Part shown: in pieces, positions 1 through 5,660 of the stretch
How the letters are laid out: every line of letters begins with the position of its first letter
Position numbering within the stretch: the stretch's first letter is position 1
Origin: DASZJY01 sp036260255
GTDB taxonomy: Bacteria > Actinomycetota > Acidimicrobiia > Acidimicrobiales > AC-14
Length of the DNA stretch: 6,066 nt
Direction: 5' to 3'
Assembly: GCA_036260255.1 (NCBI GenBank)
Contig: DATAAF010000047.1
Location: 1-6,066, forward strand
Notes under the pieces: model-generated
What the model was told of the DNA's origin: nothing
Seen by the model: the letters and a program-made list of their open reading frames with translations, nothing else
Databases searched by the model: none
Made by a program: the position numbers and the translations under genes

Positions 1-577
1 CCGCCCCGCCGGGGGCCGCCCCGCCCGCCTCTCCGAACGCCTCGCCCTTGTCGAAGTAGATCTCCGAGCACGGCCCGCACGGGCCGGTCTCGCCCATCTC
101 CCAGAAGTTGTCGTCCGTCATGCGCTGCAGGCGGTCGGCCGGGAGCCGGACCGAGTCCAGCCAGATCTCGGCGCCCTCGTCGTCGGTCTCGTGCACGGTG
201 ACCCACAGGCGGTCGGCGTCGAGGCCGCACACCTCGGTGAGCAGCTCCCAGGCGTAGGGGATGGCCTGCTCCTTGAAGTAGTCCCCGAAGCTGAAGTTCC
301 CGAGCATCTCGAAGAAGGTGAGGTGGCCCCACGTGACGCCGATGTTGGCGATGTCGTCGTGCTTGCCCCGGATGCGCACGCATTTCTGCACCGTCGTCAC
401 ACGCGGGGACGGAGGGGCTTCCTCGCCCAGGATGTAGGGCAGGAACTGGTTCATGCCCGCATTCGTGAAGAGCGGCGCGGCCGGGTGGTGAGGGATCAGC
501 CCGGCCGACGCCAGAAGGGCATGGCCACGCTCGGTGAAGAAGTCGGTGAAGGCGCGGCGAAGCTCGTTGGCAGTCAT
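1..577 (-). CDS. alaS: Alanyl-tRNA synthetase, N-terminal part (runs off left edge)
   Basis: AlaRS attaches alanine to tRNA-Ala in the cytoplasm; it is a class II synthetase of about 870-900 residues, of which 192 are present. The catalytic domain is recognisable from FTNAGMNQF (residues 37-45), QKCVRIRGKHDD (64-75), TFFEMLGNFSFGDYFK (87-102), and DNFWEMGETGPCGPCSEIY near residue 160-180, which carries the conserved Trp and the GPCGPC loop. The ATG start at 577 fits the family N-terminus and follows GGAGG at a 7-nt spacing. Oddity: the normally conserved Thr-x-Arg-His just before TFFEML reads Thr-Trp-Gly-His (residues 82-85), and Gly-Arg/Tyr/Lys-Thr reads Gly-Val-Thr. The rest of the fragment is well conserved with no frameshift. 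The gene lies 32 nt after the 81-aa membrane protein gene on the same strand and is probably its operon partner. The editing and C-terminal domains lie outside the window. Family identification is certain; activity is uncertain because of the motif change. Confidence 0.96.
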   Translation of the reverse strand, partial: MTANELRRAFTDFFTERGHALLASAGLIPHHPAAPLFTNAGMNQFLPYILGEEAPPSPRVTTVQKCVRIRGKHDDIANIGVTWGHLTFFEMLGNFSFGDYFKEQAIPYAWELLTEVCGLDADRLWVTVHETDDEGAEIWLDSVRLPADRLQRMTDDNFWEMGETGPCGPCSEIYFDKGEAFGEAGGAAPGGA

Positions 578-584
578 CGTCGGG

Positions 585-589
585 CCTCC
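585..589 (-). promoter_or_regulatory. Ribosome binding site of alaS
   Basis: On the minus strand GGAGG lies 7 nt upstream of the alaS ATG at 577. It is the clearest Shine-Dalgarno on this strand and supports that start. It also suggests that alaS can initiate independently rather than by coupling to the gene before it. Confidence 0.75.
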
Positions 590-609
590 AGCCTACCGAG
601 CCAGCCCGG

Positions 610-855
610 CTAGCCCTTCAGGCGCTCCTGCAGCTCGGCTCGCAGCTCGGCCTCGGTGAGGCGGGCGGCGTCGCGACCCTCGGACAGGGCCTTCTCCAGC
701 TGGGCGCGCAGGCAACGCAGGGCCGAGGAGACCTCCTGGGCCATGCGCTCGGGCATGTAGCGCTCCACCGTCTCCCGAACCGCGCGGTAGAGCCAGAACG
801 ACGTGGCGAAGCCGATGGTCATGCCCACCGTCAGCCAGAACAGGCGCTTGAACAC
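610..855 (-). CDS. Small single-pass membrane protein, DUF6167-like
   Basis: This 81-residue protein has unknown function. It begins with a short basic stretch (FKR) and one hydrophobic segment at about residues 5-23 (from LFWLTVGMT to FWLY), a likely membrane anchor or uncleaved signal. A charged, probably helical tail follows from about residue 24 to 81, rich in Glu, Arg, Ala and Leu and ending in LQERLKG. The GTG start at 855 is chosen because it places the hydrophobic segment at the N-terminus and lies 5 nt after the TAG stop of the DUF948-like gene; the Shine-Dalgarno is weak (AGG only). The frame stays open much further upstream, but only antisense or overlapping rarA codons would be added. 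Its position between the DUF948 gene and alaS, its size and its MF-R-FW-like start match the DUF6167 proteins I remember at the same place in Streptomyces. That family match is inferred from memory, not from a search. Confidence 0.75.
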   Translation of the reverse strand: MFKRLFWLTVGMTIGFATSFWLYRAVRETVERYMPERMAQEVSSALRCLRAQLEKALSEGRDAARLTEAELRAELQERLKG

Positions 856-860
856 GGCGC

Positions 861-1217
861 CTAGGCCCGGTCCCGGAGGGTGCGGAACGCCCTGGCGCTG
901 CCGTTGGCCAGGGCGAGCAGCTTGATCACGGGGGTGGCGAAGACGCGGTACGCCAGCCTGGTGCCGGAGTCGACGGTGCCGGAGATGGAGTCGGCGCGCT
1001 CGAGGACGGTCTCGACCTGGTCGAGCCGACCGGTGGCCTCCCGCACCGCGCTGTGCACGTCGGCCAGGAGCGGGATCGTCTCCCGGCGCAGGTCTTCCAC
1101 CGTGTGGCGGACCACGTTCATCGTGCGGATGGCGGCACCCAGGGCGAACAGCAGCCCGACGACGAGGATGCCGGCGGCGACCGACGCCACCACCGCCGCC
1201 ACCTCGCCTGCGCTCAC
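861..1217 (-). CDS. DUF948-like membrane-anchored protein
   Basis: This 118-residue protein has one long hydrophobic segment at about residues 5-30 (from EVAAVV to LGAAI). A helical region follows (about 31-85), containing a VxxTVEDLRRETIPLL stretch and spaced hydrophobics (LDQVETVLERADSI) typical of DUF948 coiled-coil proteins. The C-terminal part, TPVIKLLALANGSARAFRTL (about 95-114), resembles the end of actinobacterial DUF948 members. It probably sits at the inner membrane with the helical part in the cytoplasm; its molecular role is unknown. The GTG start at 1217 overlaps the rarA stop as GTGA and is preceded by GGGGAG at 7 nt, so translation is likely both coupled and independently supported. 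A longer frame upstream would lie wholly inside rarA and is rejected. The location directly after rarA and before alaS is the usual actinobacterial context. Confidence 0.85.
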   Translation of the reverse strand: MSAGEVAAVVASVAAGILVVGLLFALGAAIRTMNVVRHTVEDLRRETIPLLADVHSAVREATGRLDQVETVLERADSISGTVDSGTRLAYRVFATPVIKLLALANGSARAFRTLRDRA

Positions 1218-2515
1218 GGTGTCTCTCCCCGTCGCATGCGCTCGGCGACCTCCTCTTCCGCGCCGTGCTCGGAGGGCTCGTAGTACACCCGGCCCGCCAC
1301 CTCGGGTGGGCGGTACTCCTGCGGCACCCAACCGCGTGGGTCGTCGTGAGGATACTCGTACCCCACCCCGTGGCCCAGGGACCGTGCCGAGCGGTACGAC
1401 GCGTCGCGCAGGTGGGCGGGCACCGCTCCCACCGGCCGCTGGCGCACGTCGTCCTGGGCCCGCCGCAGGGCGGCATAGACGCGGTTGGACTTCGGCGCGG
1501 TGGCCAGGTGGACGACCGCCTGGGCCAGGTTGAGCTGCGCCTCGGGAAGCCCGACGAACTCGACCGCCCGGGCGGCGGCGTCCGCCACCACCAGGCTCAT
1601 CGGGTCGGCCATCCCGACGTCCTCGGAGGCGAGGATCACCAGGCGGCGGGCGATGAAGCGGGCGTCCTCCCCGGCCTCGAGCATGCGGGCCAGCCAGTAG
1701 AGGCCGGCGTCGGGGTCGGAGCCGCGGACGCTCTTGATGAAGGCGGAGACGACGTCGTAGTGCTCGTCCCGCTCGTAGCGGAGGGCCCGCGCCGAGAGGG
1801 CGGCCTCGGCGTCGGCGAGGGTGACCTTCGGGGGCCGCCCCCGGGGCGAGGCCAGCGCCACCGCCACCTCGAGGGCGTTGAGGGCGACCCTCCCGTCGCC
1901 GTCGGCCCGGTCGACCAGGTGGTCGAGGGCGTCGGGCTCGGCGGTGGCCCCCTCGACCTCCAGGCCCCGTCGGAGGAGTGTGTGCACGGCATCGGCGCCG
2001 AGCGGCTCGAGGCGGAACAGGGTGGACCGGGACAGGAGGGGCGCGTTGACCTCGAAGTAGGGGTTCTCGGTGGTGGCGCCGATCAGGACGAGCAGGCCCT
2101 CCTCGACCCAGGGGAGGAGCACGTCCTGCTGGGCCCGGTTGAAGCGGTGGACCTCGTCGAGGAAGAGGATCGTGCCCCGGCCGTGCTCGGCCAGGTTGCG
2201 CCGGGCCCTGACGCCGACCTCACGCACGTCCTTGACGCCCGCGCTCACCGCCGAGAGGGTCTCGAAGGCCTTGGCCGTGACCCCGGCGATCAGGCGGGCC
2301 AGCGTGGTCTTCCCGGTGCCCGGCGGCCCCCAGAGGATCACCGACGACAGCCGGTCGGCCTCGATGAGGCCGCGTAGCGGGCGGCCGGGGCCGAGCAGGT
2401 GCTCCTGGCCGACCATGTCCTCGAGGCGCTGGGGCCGCAGCCGGGCGGCCAGCGGCGCCTGGCGGCTCAGGCGGTCCTGGAGCGCCGCGCCGAACAGGTC
2501 GTCGGTCGCGGTCAC
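1214..2515 (-). CDS. rarA: Replication-associated recombination protein A (AAA+ ATPase RarA/MgsA)
   Basis: RarA is a cytoplasmic AAA+ ATPase of the clamp-loader/RuvB type, related to eukaryotic WRNIP1/Mgs1, which acts at stalled or gapped replication forks. The 433 residues match the usual 430-450. Visible motifs are Walker A GPPGTGKTT (63-71), Walker B ILFLDEVHRF (116-125), sensor 1 GATTENP (146-152), an arginine-finger candidate in LLSRS (R163), and sensor 2 in GDGRVALNALE (R209). The C-terminal MgsA-type tetramerisation region includes RGSDPDAGLYWLARM (264-278), RRLVILASEDVG (290-301), and the YRPPEVAGRVYYEPSEHG stretch near residues 401-418. The GTG start at 2515 overlaps the aspS stop as GTGA and fits the family N-terminus, TDDLFG. 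There is no separate Shine-Dalgarno, so translation probably depends on reinitiation after aspS. All catalytic residues are present, and nothing suggests it is broken. Confidence 0.97.
   Translation of the reverse strand: MTATDDLFGAALQDRLSRQAPLAARLRPQRLEDMVGQEHLLGPGRPLRGLIEADRLSSVILWGPPGTGKTTLARLIAGVTAKAFETLSAVSAGVKDVREVGVRARRNLAEHGRGTILFLDEVHRFNRAQQDVLLPWVEEGLLVLIGATTENPYFEVNAPLLSRSTLFRLEPLGADAVHTLLRRGLEVEGATAEPDALDHLVDRADGDGRVALNALEVAVALASPRGRPPKVTLADAEAALSARALRYERDEHYDVVSAFIKSVRGSDPDAGLYWLARMLEAGEDARFIARRLVILASEDVGMADPMSLVVADAAARAVEFVGLPEAQLNLAQAVVHLATAPKSNRVYAALRRAQDDVRQRPVGAVPAHLRDASYRSARSLGHGVGYEYPHDDPRGWVPQEYRPPEVAGRVYYEPSEHGAEEEVAERMRRGETP
1225..1230 (-). promoter_or_regulatory. Ribosome binding site deciding the DUF948 gene start
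   Basis: On the minus strand GGGGAG ends 7 nt before the GTG at 1217. It lies inside the last codons of rarA and fixes the downstream start at the GTGA overlap instead of the longer open frame that extends into rarA. Confidence 0.65.
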
Positions 2516-4254
2516 TCCGGGGGCACGACGCGAAGGCCGAGGTCGGCCAGGTGGCCGGGGTCGAGGGGGCCGGGAGCGGAGGTGAGGGGGTCGACGCCCG
2601 ACTGGGTCTTGGGGAAGGCGATGACCTCGCGGATGTTCTCCTCCCCCGCCAGGAGCGCCACCAGGCGGTCGACGCCGAAGGCGAACCCGCCGTGGGGCGG
2701 GGCGCCGTGGTGGAAGGCGTCGAGCAGGAAACCGAAGCGGGCGTGGGCCTCCTCGGCCTTGATGCCGAGGAAGTCGAAGATGCGCTGCTGCACGTCGGGC
2801 CGGTGGATACGGATGCTCCCCGACCCCAGCTCCCACCCGTTGAGCACGAGGTCGTAGGCCTGGGAGCGCACCGACAGCGGGTCGGCGTCGAGGCGCTCGA
2901 GGTCGTCGGGATGCGGCATGGTGAACGGGTGGTGGGCCGGGACCGGCCGGCCCTCCGCGTCGAGCCCCTCGAAGAGCGGGAAGTCGGTGACCCAGAGGAG
3001 GTGCAGCCCGCCTTCGGCGACCGAAGGCCGGCCCGTCTCCAGGCGCAGCACGCCCAGGGCCCGGTTGACCACCGGGCGCTCGCCCGCCACCACCAGCAGC
3101 AGGTCACCGGCGGCGGCGTCGAGGGTTTGGACGAGGGCAGCGCGCTCCTCGTCGGAGAGGAACTTGGCCACCGGCGAGTCGAGGGCGCCGCCCACTCCGA
3201 CCCGCATCCACACCAGCCCGGCCGCCCCCGCCTGCTTGGCCCGGTCGGTGAGCCGGTCGAGGGCCGCCCTCGTGATCTCACCTCCGCCGGGGACGCGCAC
3301 CCCCTTCACCGCCGCCGGCGGCTGGAAGGCCCGGAAGGCGGTGGTGACGAAGATCGGCGTGAGCTCGGTGAGCTCCATCCCGAACCGGGTGTCGGGCTTG
3401 TCGGTCCCGTAGCGCTCCTGGGCCTCCTGCCACGTGATTCGGGGGATGCGGTCGACGGGCGCCTCCGACCGCTCGGCCAGCCCGGACGTGGCGGCGGCGG
3501 CGACACCCGCGGTCACGACGCGGGAGACCATGGCGATGACCTCCTCGGCGCCGACGAACGCCGCCTCCACGTCGACCTGGGTGAACTCGAACTGGCGGTC
3601 GGCCCGCAGGTCCTCGTCGCGCAGGCACCGGGCCAGCTGGTAGTAGCGGTCCGTCCCGCCGACCATCAGCAGCTGCTTGAACAGCTGCGGGCTCTGGGGC
3701 AGGGCGTAGAAGTTGCCCGGCTGCAGGCGGGACGGCACGACGAAGTCGCGCGCGCCCTCCGGCGTGGACGCGACGAGGAGCGGGGTCTCGACCTCGACGA
3801 ACCCCTGCTCGTCCAGCGACCGGCGCATGGCGGCGTTGACCACCGCCCGCAGGCGGAGGTGGCGCTGCATGACCGGCCGGCGCAGGTCGAGGTAGCGGTG
3901 GCGCAGGCGGACGACCTCGTCGGCGTCGATGCGGTCGGAGATCGGGAACGGGGGCGGCTCCGCCGTGTTCAGGATCTCCACCTTGCAGTCCCCGACCTCG
4001 ACGTCCCCGGTCGCGAGGGCGGGGTTGGCCGTCCCCTCGGGCCGGGCTCGCACCTTTCCCGTCACCCGCAGCACGTACTCGGAGCGCAGCTCGTGGGCTC
4101 CGTCCACCACACACTGGACGATGCCGGTGTGGTCGCGCAGATCGACGAAGGCCAGGTGCTCGCCGTGCTCCCGCCGCCGGTCGACCCACCCGCAGAGGCT
4201 CACCTCCGCCCCGGCATGCTCCCGCCGCAGATCGCCGCACCAGTGCGTGCGCAT
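2512..4254 (-). CDS. aspS: Aspartyl-tRNA synthetase, bacterial type, probably non-discriminating
   Basis: AspRS charges tRNA-Asp in the cytoplasm (class IIb). From the ATG at 4254 it has 580 residues, normal for bacteria. An N-terminal OB-fold anticodon-binding domain (about 1-105, CGWVDRRREHG) is followed by the catalytic core: GFVEVETPLL (151-160), STPEGARDFVVPSR (163-176), QSPQLFKQLLM (187-197), motif 2 around CLRDEDLRADRQFEFTQ (210-226), the GAD insertion (about 270-410), and motif 3 GGFAFGVDRLVALL (522-535). His30 and Gly74 match residues known in Pseudomonas AspRS to favour charging of both tRNA-Asp and tRNA-Asn. Start choice: ATG 4254 begins MRTHWCGDL exactly like the family and follows GAGG at 8 nt. 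In-frame GTG codons at 4284 (a GTGA overlap with the hisS stop) and 4272 (after AAGGG) would add 10 or 6 residues and cannot be excluded. It overlaps rarA by 4 nt. Confidence 0.97.
   Translation of the reverse strand: MRTHWCGDLRREHAGAEVSLCGWVDRRREHGEHLAFVDLRDHTGIVQCVVDGAHELRSEYVLRVTGKVRARPEGTANPALATGDVEVGDCKVEILNTAEPPPFPISDRIDADEVVRLRHRYLDLRRPVMQRHLRLRAVVNAAMRRSLDEQGFVEVETPLLVASTPEGARDFVVPSRLQPGNFYALPQSPQLFKQLLMVGGTDRYYQLARCLRDEDLRADRQFEFTQVDVEAAFVGAEEVIAMVSRVVTAGVAAAATSGLAERSEAPVDRIPRITWQEAQERYGTDKPDTRFGMELTELTPIFVTTAFRAFQPPAAVKGVRVPGGGEITRAALDRLTDRAKQAGAAGLVWMRVGVGGALDSPVAKFLSDEERAALVQTLDAAAGDLLLVVAGERPVVNRALGVLRLETGRPSVAEGGLHLLWVTDFPLFEGLDAEGRPVPAHHPFTMPHPDDLERLDADPLSVRSQAYDLVLNGWELGSGSIRIHRPDVQQRIFDFLGIKAEEAHARFGFLLDAFHHGAPPHGGFAFGVDRLVALLAGEENIREVIAFPKTQSGVDPLTSAPGPLDPGHLADLGLRVVPPE
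3010..3028. repeat. Perfect short hairpin inside aspS
   Basis: GCCTTCGG and its exact reverse complement CCGAAGGC are separated by 3 nt. In the aspS mRNA this is an 8-bp stem in the codons for about residues 410-415, with no T run after it, so it does not look like an intrinsic terminator. It may be chance in GC-rich DNA. Confidence 0.5.
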
Positions 4255-4280
4255 GCCCAGGGCCTCGCTCACCCTGCCCT

Positions 4281-5531
4281 TCACGCCAGGCGCTTGCGGA
4301 CGTGGTCGACGACGTCGCCCCGCCCGACGACCTCCTGGTCACCGGTGGCCAGGTCGCGCACCGTCACGGTGCCCTCGGCCGCCTCCCGCTCGCCCACCAC
4401 CAGGGCGAGCACCGCGCCCGACCGGTCGGCCGCCTTGAACTGGGCCTTCATCGACCGGTCGTCGAACGCCCGGTCGCAGGTCACGCCGGCGGCCCGAAGC
4501 TCGGCGGTGAGCAGGAGCGCCTCGGTGCCGCCGGTGGTGTCGACGACGAAGACGTCGACCTGCCTGGCCGGCCCCGGGAAGACGCCCTCGGCGTCGCACG
4601 TCAAGAGGAGCCGCTCGATGCCGATGCCGAAGCCGATCCCCGCGGTCGGCGGCCCGCCCAAGTCCTCGGCCAGGCGGTCGTACCGGCCGCCGCCCCCGAC
4701 CCCGTTCTGGGCCGCCTCCAGTGACGCGGCCACCAGCTCGAAGGCGGTGCGGGTGTAGTAGTCGAGGCCCCGCACGAGTCGGGGCTCGAGGCGCCACGGC
4801 ACGCCGAGGGCATCGAGCCCCTGGCGCACCCGGTCGAAGTGGGCGCGGCACGGCTCGCACAGGTTGTCGACCACGTGGGGGGCGTCGGCGGTGGCCGCCC
4901 GGCACGCCTCTCGCTTGCAGTCGAGCACCCGGAGCGGGTTCTCGGCGAAACGGGATCGATGGTCGTCGCACAACTGGTCGCGGCGCTCCTCGAGGAACCG
5001 ACCGAGGGCGTCGAGGTACCCCGGGCGGCACACGCCGTCGCCGAGAGAGTTGAGCAGCAGCTGCACCCGTTGCAGCCCGAGGTCGGCGATCACCGCCCAC
5101 GCCAGGGCGATCACCTCGACGTCGAGGTCAGGGTCTTCGGAGCCGAGGACCTCGACGCCGAGCTGGTGGTGCTGGCGGTAGCGGCCCGCCTGGGCGTGCT
5201 CGTAGCGGAAGTTGGGGGCGGCGTACCAGGACTTGAACGGCAGCGAGGGCCGGTGCTGCACCCACGCCCGCACCACCGGCGCGGTGCCCTCGGGACGCAG
5301 GGCGAGGTGGCGACCGCCCTTGTCCCGGAAGTCGTACATCTCCTTGCGCACCACGTCGGTGGCCTCGCCGACCCGCTGGAAGACGCCGACGTCCTCGAAC
5401 ATCGGGCTCACCACCAGCCCGTAGCCCGCCCGGCCGACGATCGTGGCGAAGCGTCCCAGGAGCACCTGCCACCGAGCCGACTCGGGAGGGAGGACGTCGT
5501 GGGTGCCGGGCGGCGAGCGGAACTCGGGCAC
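4281..5531 (-). CDS. hisS: Histidyl-tRNA synthetase
   Basis: HisRS charges tRNA-His in the cytoplasm as a class IIa dimer; 416 residues is a normal length. Visible elements are the N-terminal PPGTHDVLPPE (7-17), LRPEGTAPVVRAW (78-90), motif 2 PNFRYEHAQAGRYRQHHQ (106-123), the HisA loop RGLDYYTRTAFE (254-265), and HisB/motif 3 GVGGGGRYDRLAEDLGG with GIGFGIGIERL (277-308). A C-terminal anticodon-binding domain from about 325 ends HVRKRLA. The insertion between motif 2 and HisA carries four cysteines, C205-x4-C210 and C225-x2-C228, a possible metal site. The GTG at 5531 is chosen because PEFRSPPGTHD follows as in relatives. The frame stays open upstream but has no ATG or GTG nearby and no family-like sequence. 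No Shine-Dalgarno precedes it; a TACCCT box 6 nt upstream suggests a leaderless transcript. It is the first gene of the minus-strand cluster and diverges from a tail-tube gene. Confidence 0.97.
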   Translation of the reverse strand: MPEFRSPPGTHDVLPPESARWQVLLGRFATIVGRAGYGLVVSPMFEDVGVFQRVGEATDVVRKEMYDFRDKGGRHLALRPEGTAPVVRAWVQHRPSLPFKSWYAAPNFRYEHAQAGRYRQHHQLGVEVLGSEDPDLDVEVIALAWAVIADLGLQRVQLLLNSLGDGVCRPGYLDALGRFLEERRDQLCDDHRSRFAENPLRVLDCKREACRAATADAPHVVDNLCEPCRAHFDRVRQGLDALGVPWRLEPRLVRGLDYYTRTAFELVAASLEAAQNGVGGGGRYDRLAEDLGGPPTAGIGFGIGIERLLLTCDAEGVFPGPARQVDVFVVDTTGGTEALLLTAELRAAGVTCDRAFDDRSMKAQFKAADRSGAVLALVVGEREAAEGTVTVRDLATGDQEVVGRGDVVDHVRKRLA

Positions 5532-5552
5532 CCCCGGAGGGTACCGGGTGCC
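5527..5552. repeat. Inverted repeat over the hisS start codon
   Basis: GGCACCC and GGGTGCC are exact reverse complements separated by 12 nt. One arm contains the hisS GTG start codon and the spacer contains the candidate TACCCT box. It could be an operator or, in a transcript that starts further upstream, a hairpin hiding the start codon. A 7-bp repeat is also possible by chance at this GC content. Confidence 0.4.
5538..5543 (-). promoter_or_regulatory. hisS: Candidate -10 box for leaderless hisS transcript
   Basis: Minus-strand TACCCT fits the actinobacterial -10 pattern TAnnnT and ends 6 nt before the GTG start codon, which would then be at or next to the transcription start. The absence of a Shine-Dalgarno before hisS agrees with this. 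No good -35 box is visible, which is common in such promoters. This is an inference from the pattern only. Confidence 0.4.
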
Positions 5553-5582
5553 GGTTTCCTCGACGCCCCTATGGGCGAGCAG

Positions 5583-5602
5583 CAACGGTTGGCGTACCGT
5601 TG
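5583..5602. repeat. Inverted repeat in the hisS / tail-tube divergent region
   Basis: CAACGGT and ACCGTTG form a perfect 7-bp inverted repeat with a 6-nt spacer (TGGCGT), 20 nt in all. It lies about 50-60 nt upstream of both divergent start codons, a place where a dimeric regulator could act on both genes. Its arms are less GC-rich than the surroundings, which makes chance somewhat less likely. No matching regulator is known to me. Confidence 0.5.
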
Positions 5603-5648
5603 AGGAGATGGAGGATGTCCCCGGCGGGACTTCTGGACGACTCACGCA

Positions 5649-5655
5649 GGGAGGG
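5649..5655 (+). promoter_or_regulatory. Ribosome binding site of the tail-tube gene
   Basis: GGGAGGG lies 5 nt before the ATG at 5661. It is a strong Shine-Dalgarno and decides this start; the frame upstream has no other start codon before a stop at 5601-5603. Confidence 0.8.
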
Positions 5656-5660
5656 CCGAA

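Noticed and set aside
578..609. Terminator between the 81-aa gene and alaS
   Set aside because: Only a weak GGGC/GCCC pairing with a long loop and no T run; more likely a simple intra-operon gap.
1265..2377. 370-codon plus-strand open frame
   Set aside because: It is antisense to rarA, which has complete AAA+ motifs; the translation is Gly/Asp/Val/Arg-rich with no fold-like pattern.
2516..2836. Extension of rarA upstream to 2836
   Set aside because: The extra sequence is out-of-frame aspS; RarA homologues start near TDDLFG.
2551..4758. 735-codon plus-strand open frame
   Set aside because: It is antisense to aspS and the end of hisS. Long antisense frames are expected at very high GC3, and its translation is low-complexity with no recognisable domain.
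5589..5616. -35/-10 pair TTGGCG - 16 nt - GAGGAT for the tail-tube gene
   Set aside because: The -10 match is poor (it lacks the leading TA) and the -35 overlaps the inverted repeat; too weak to call a promoter.
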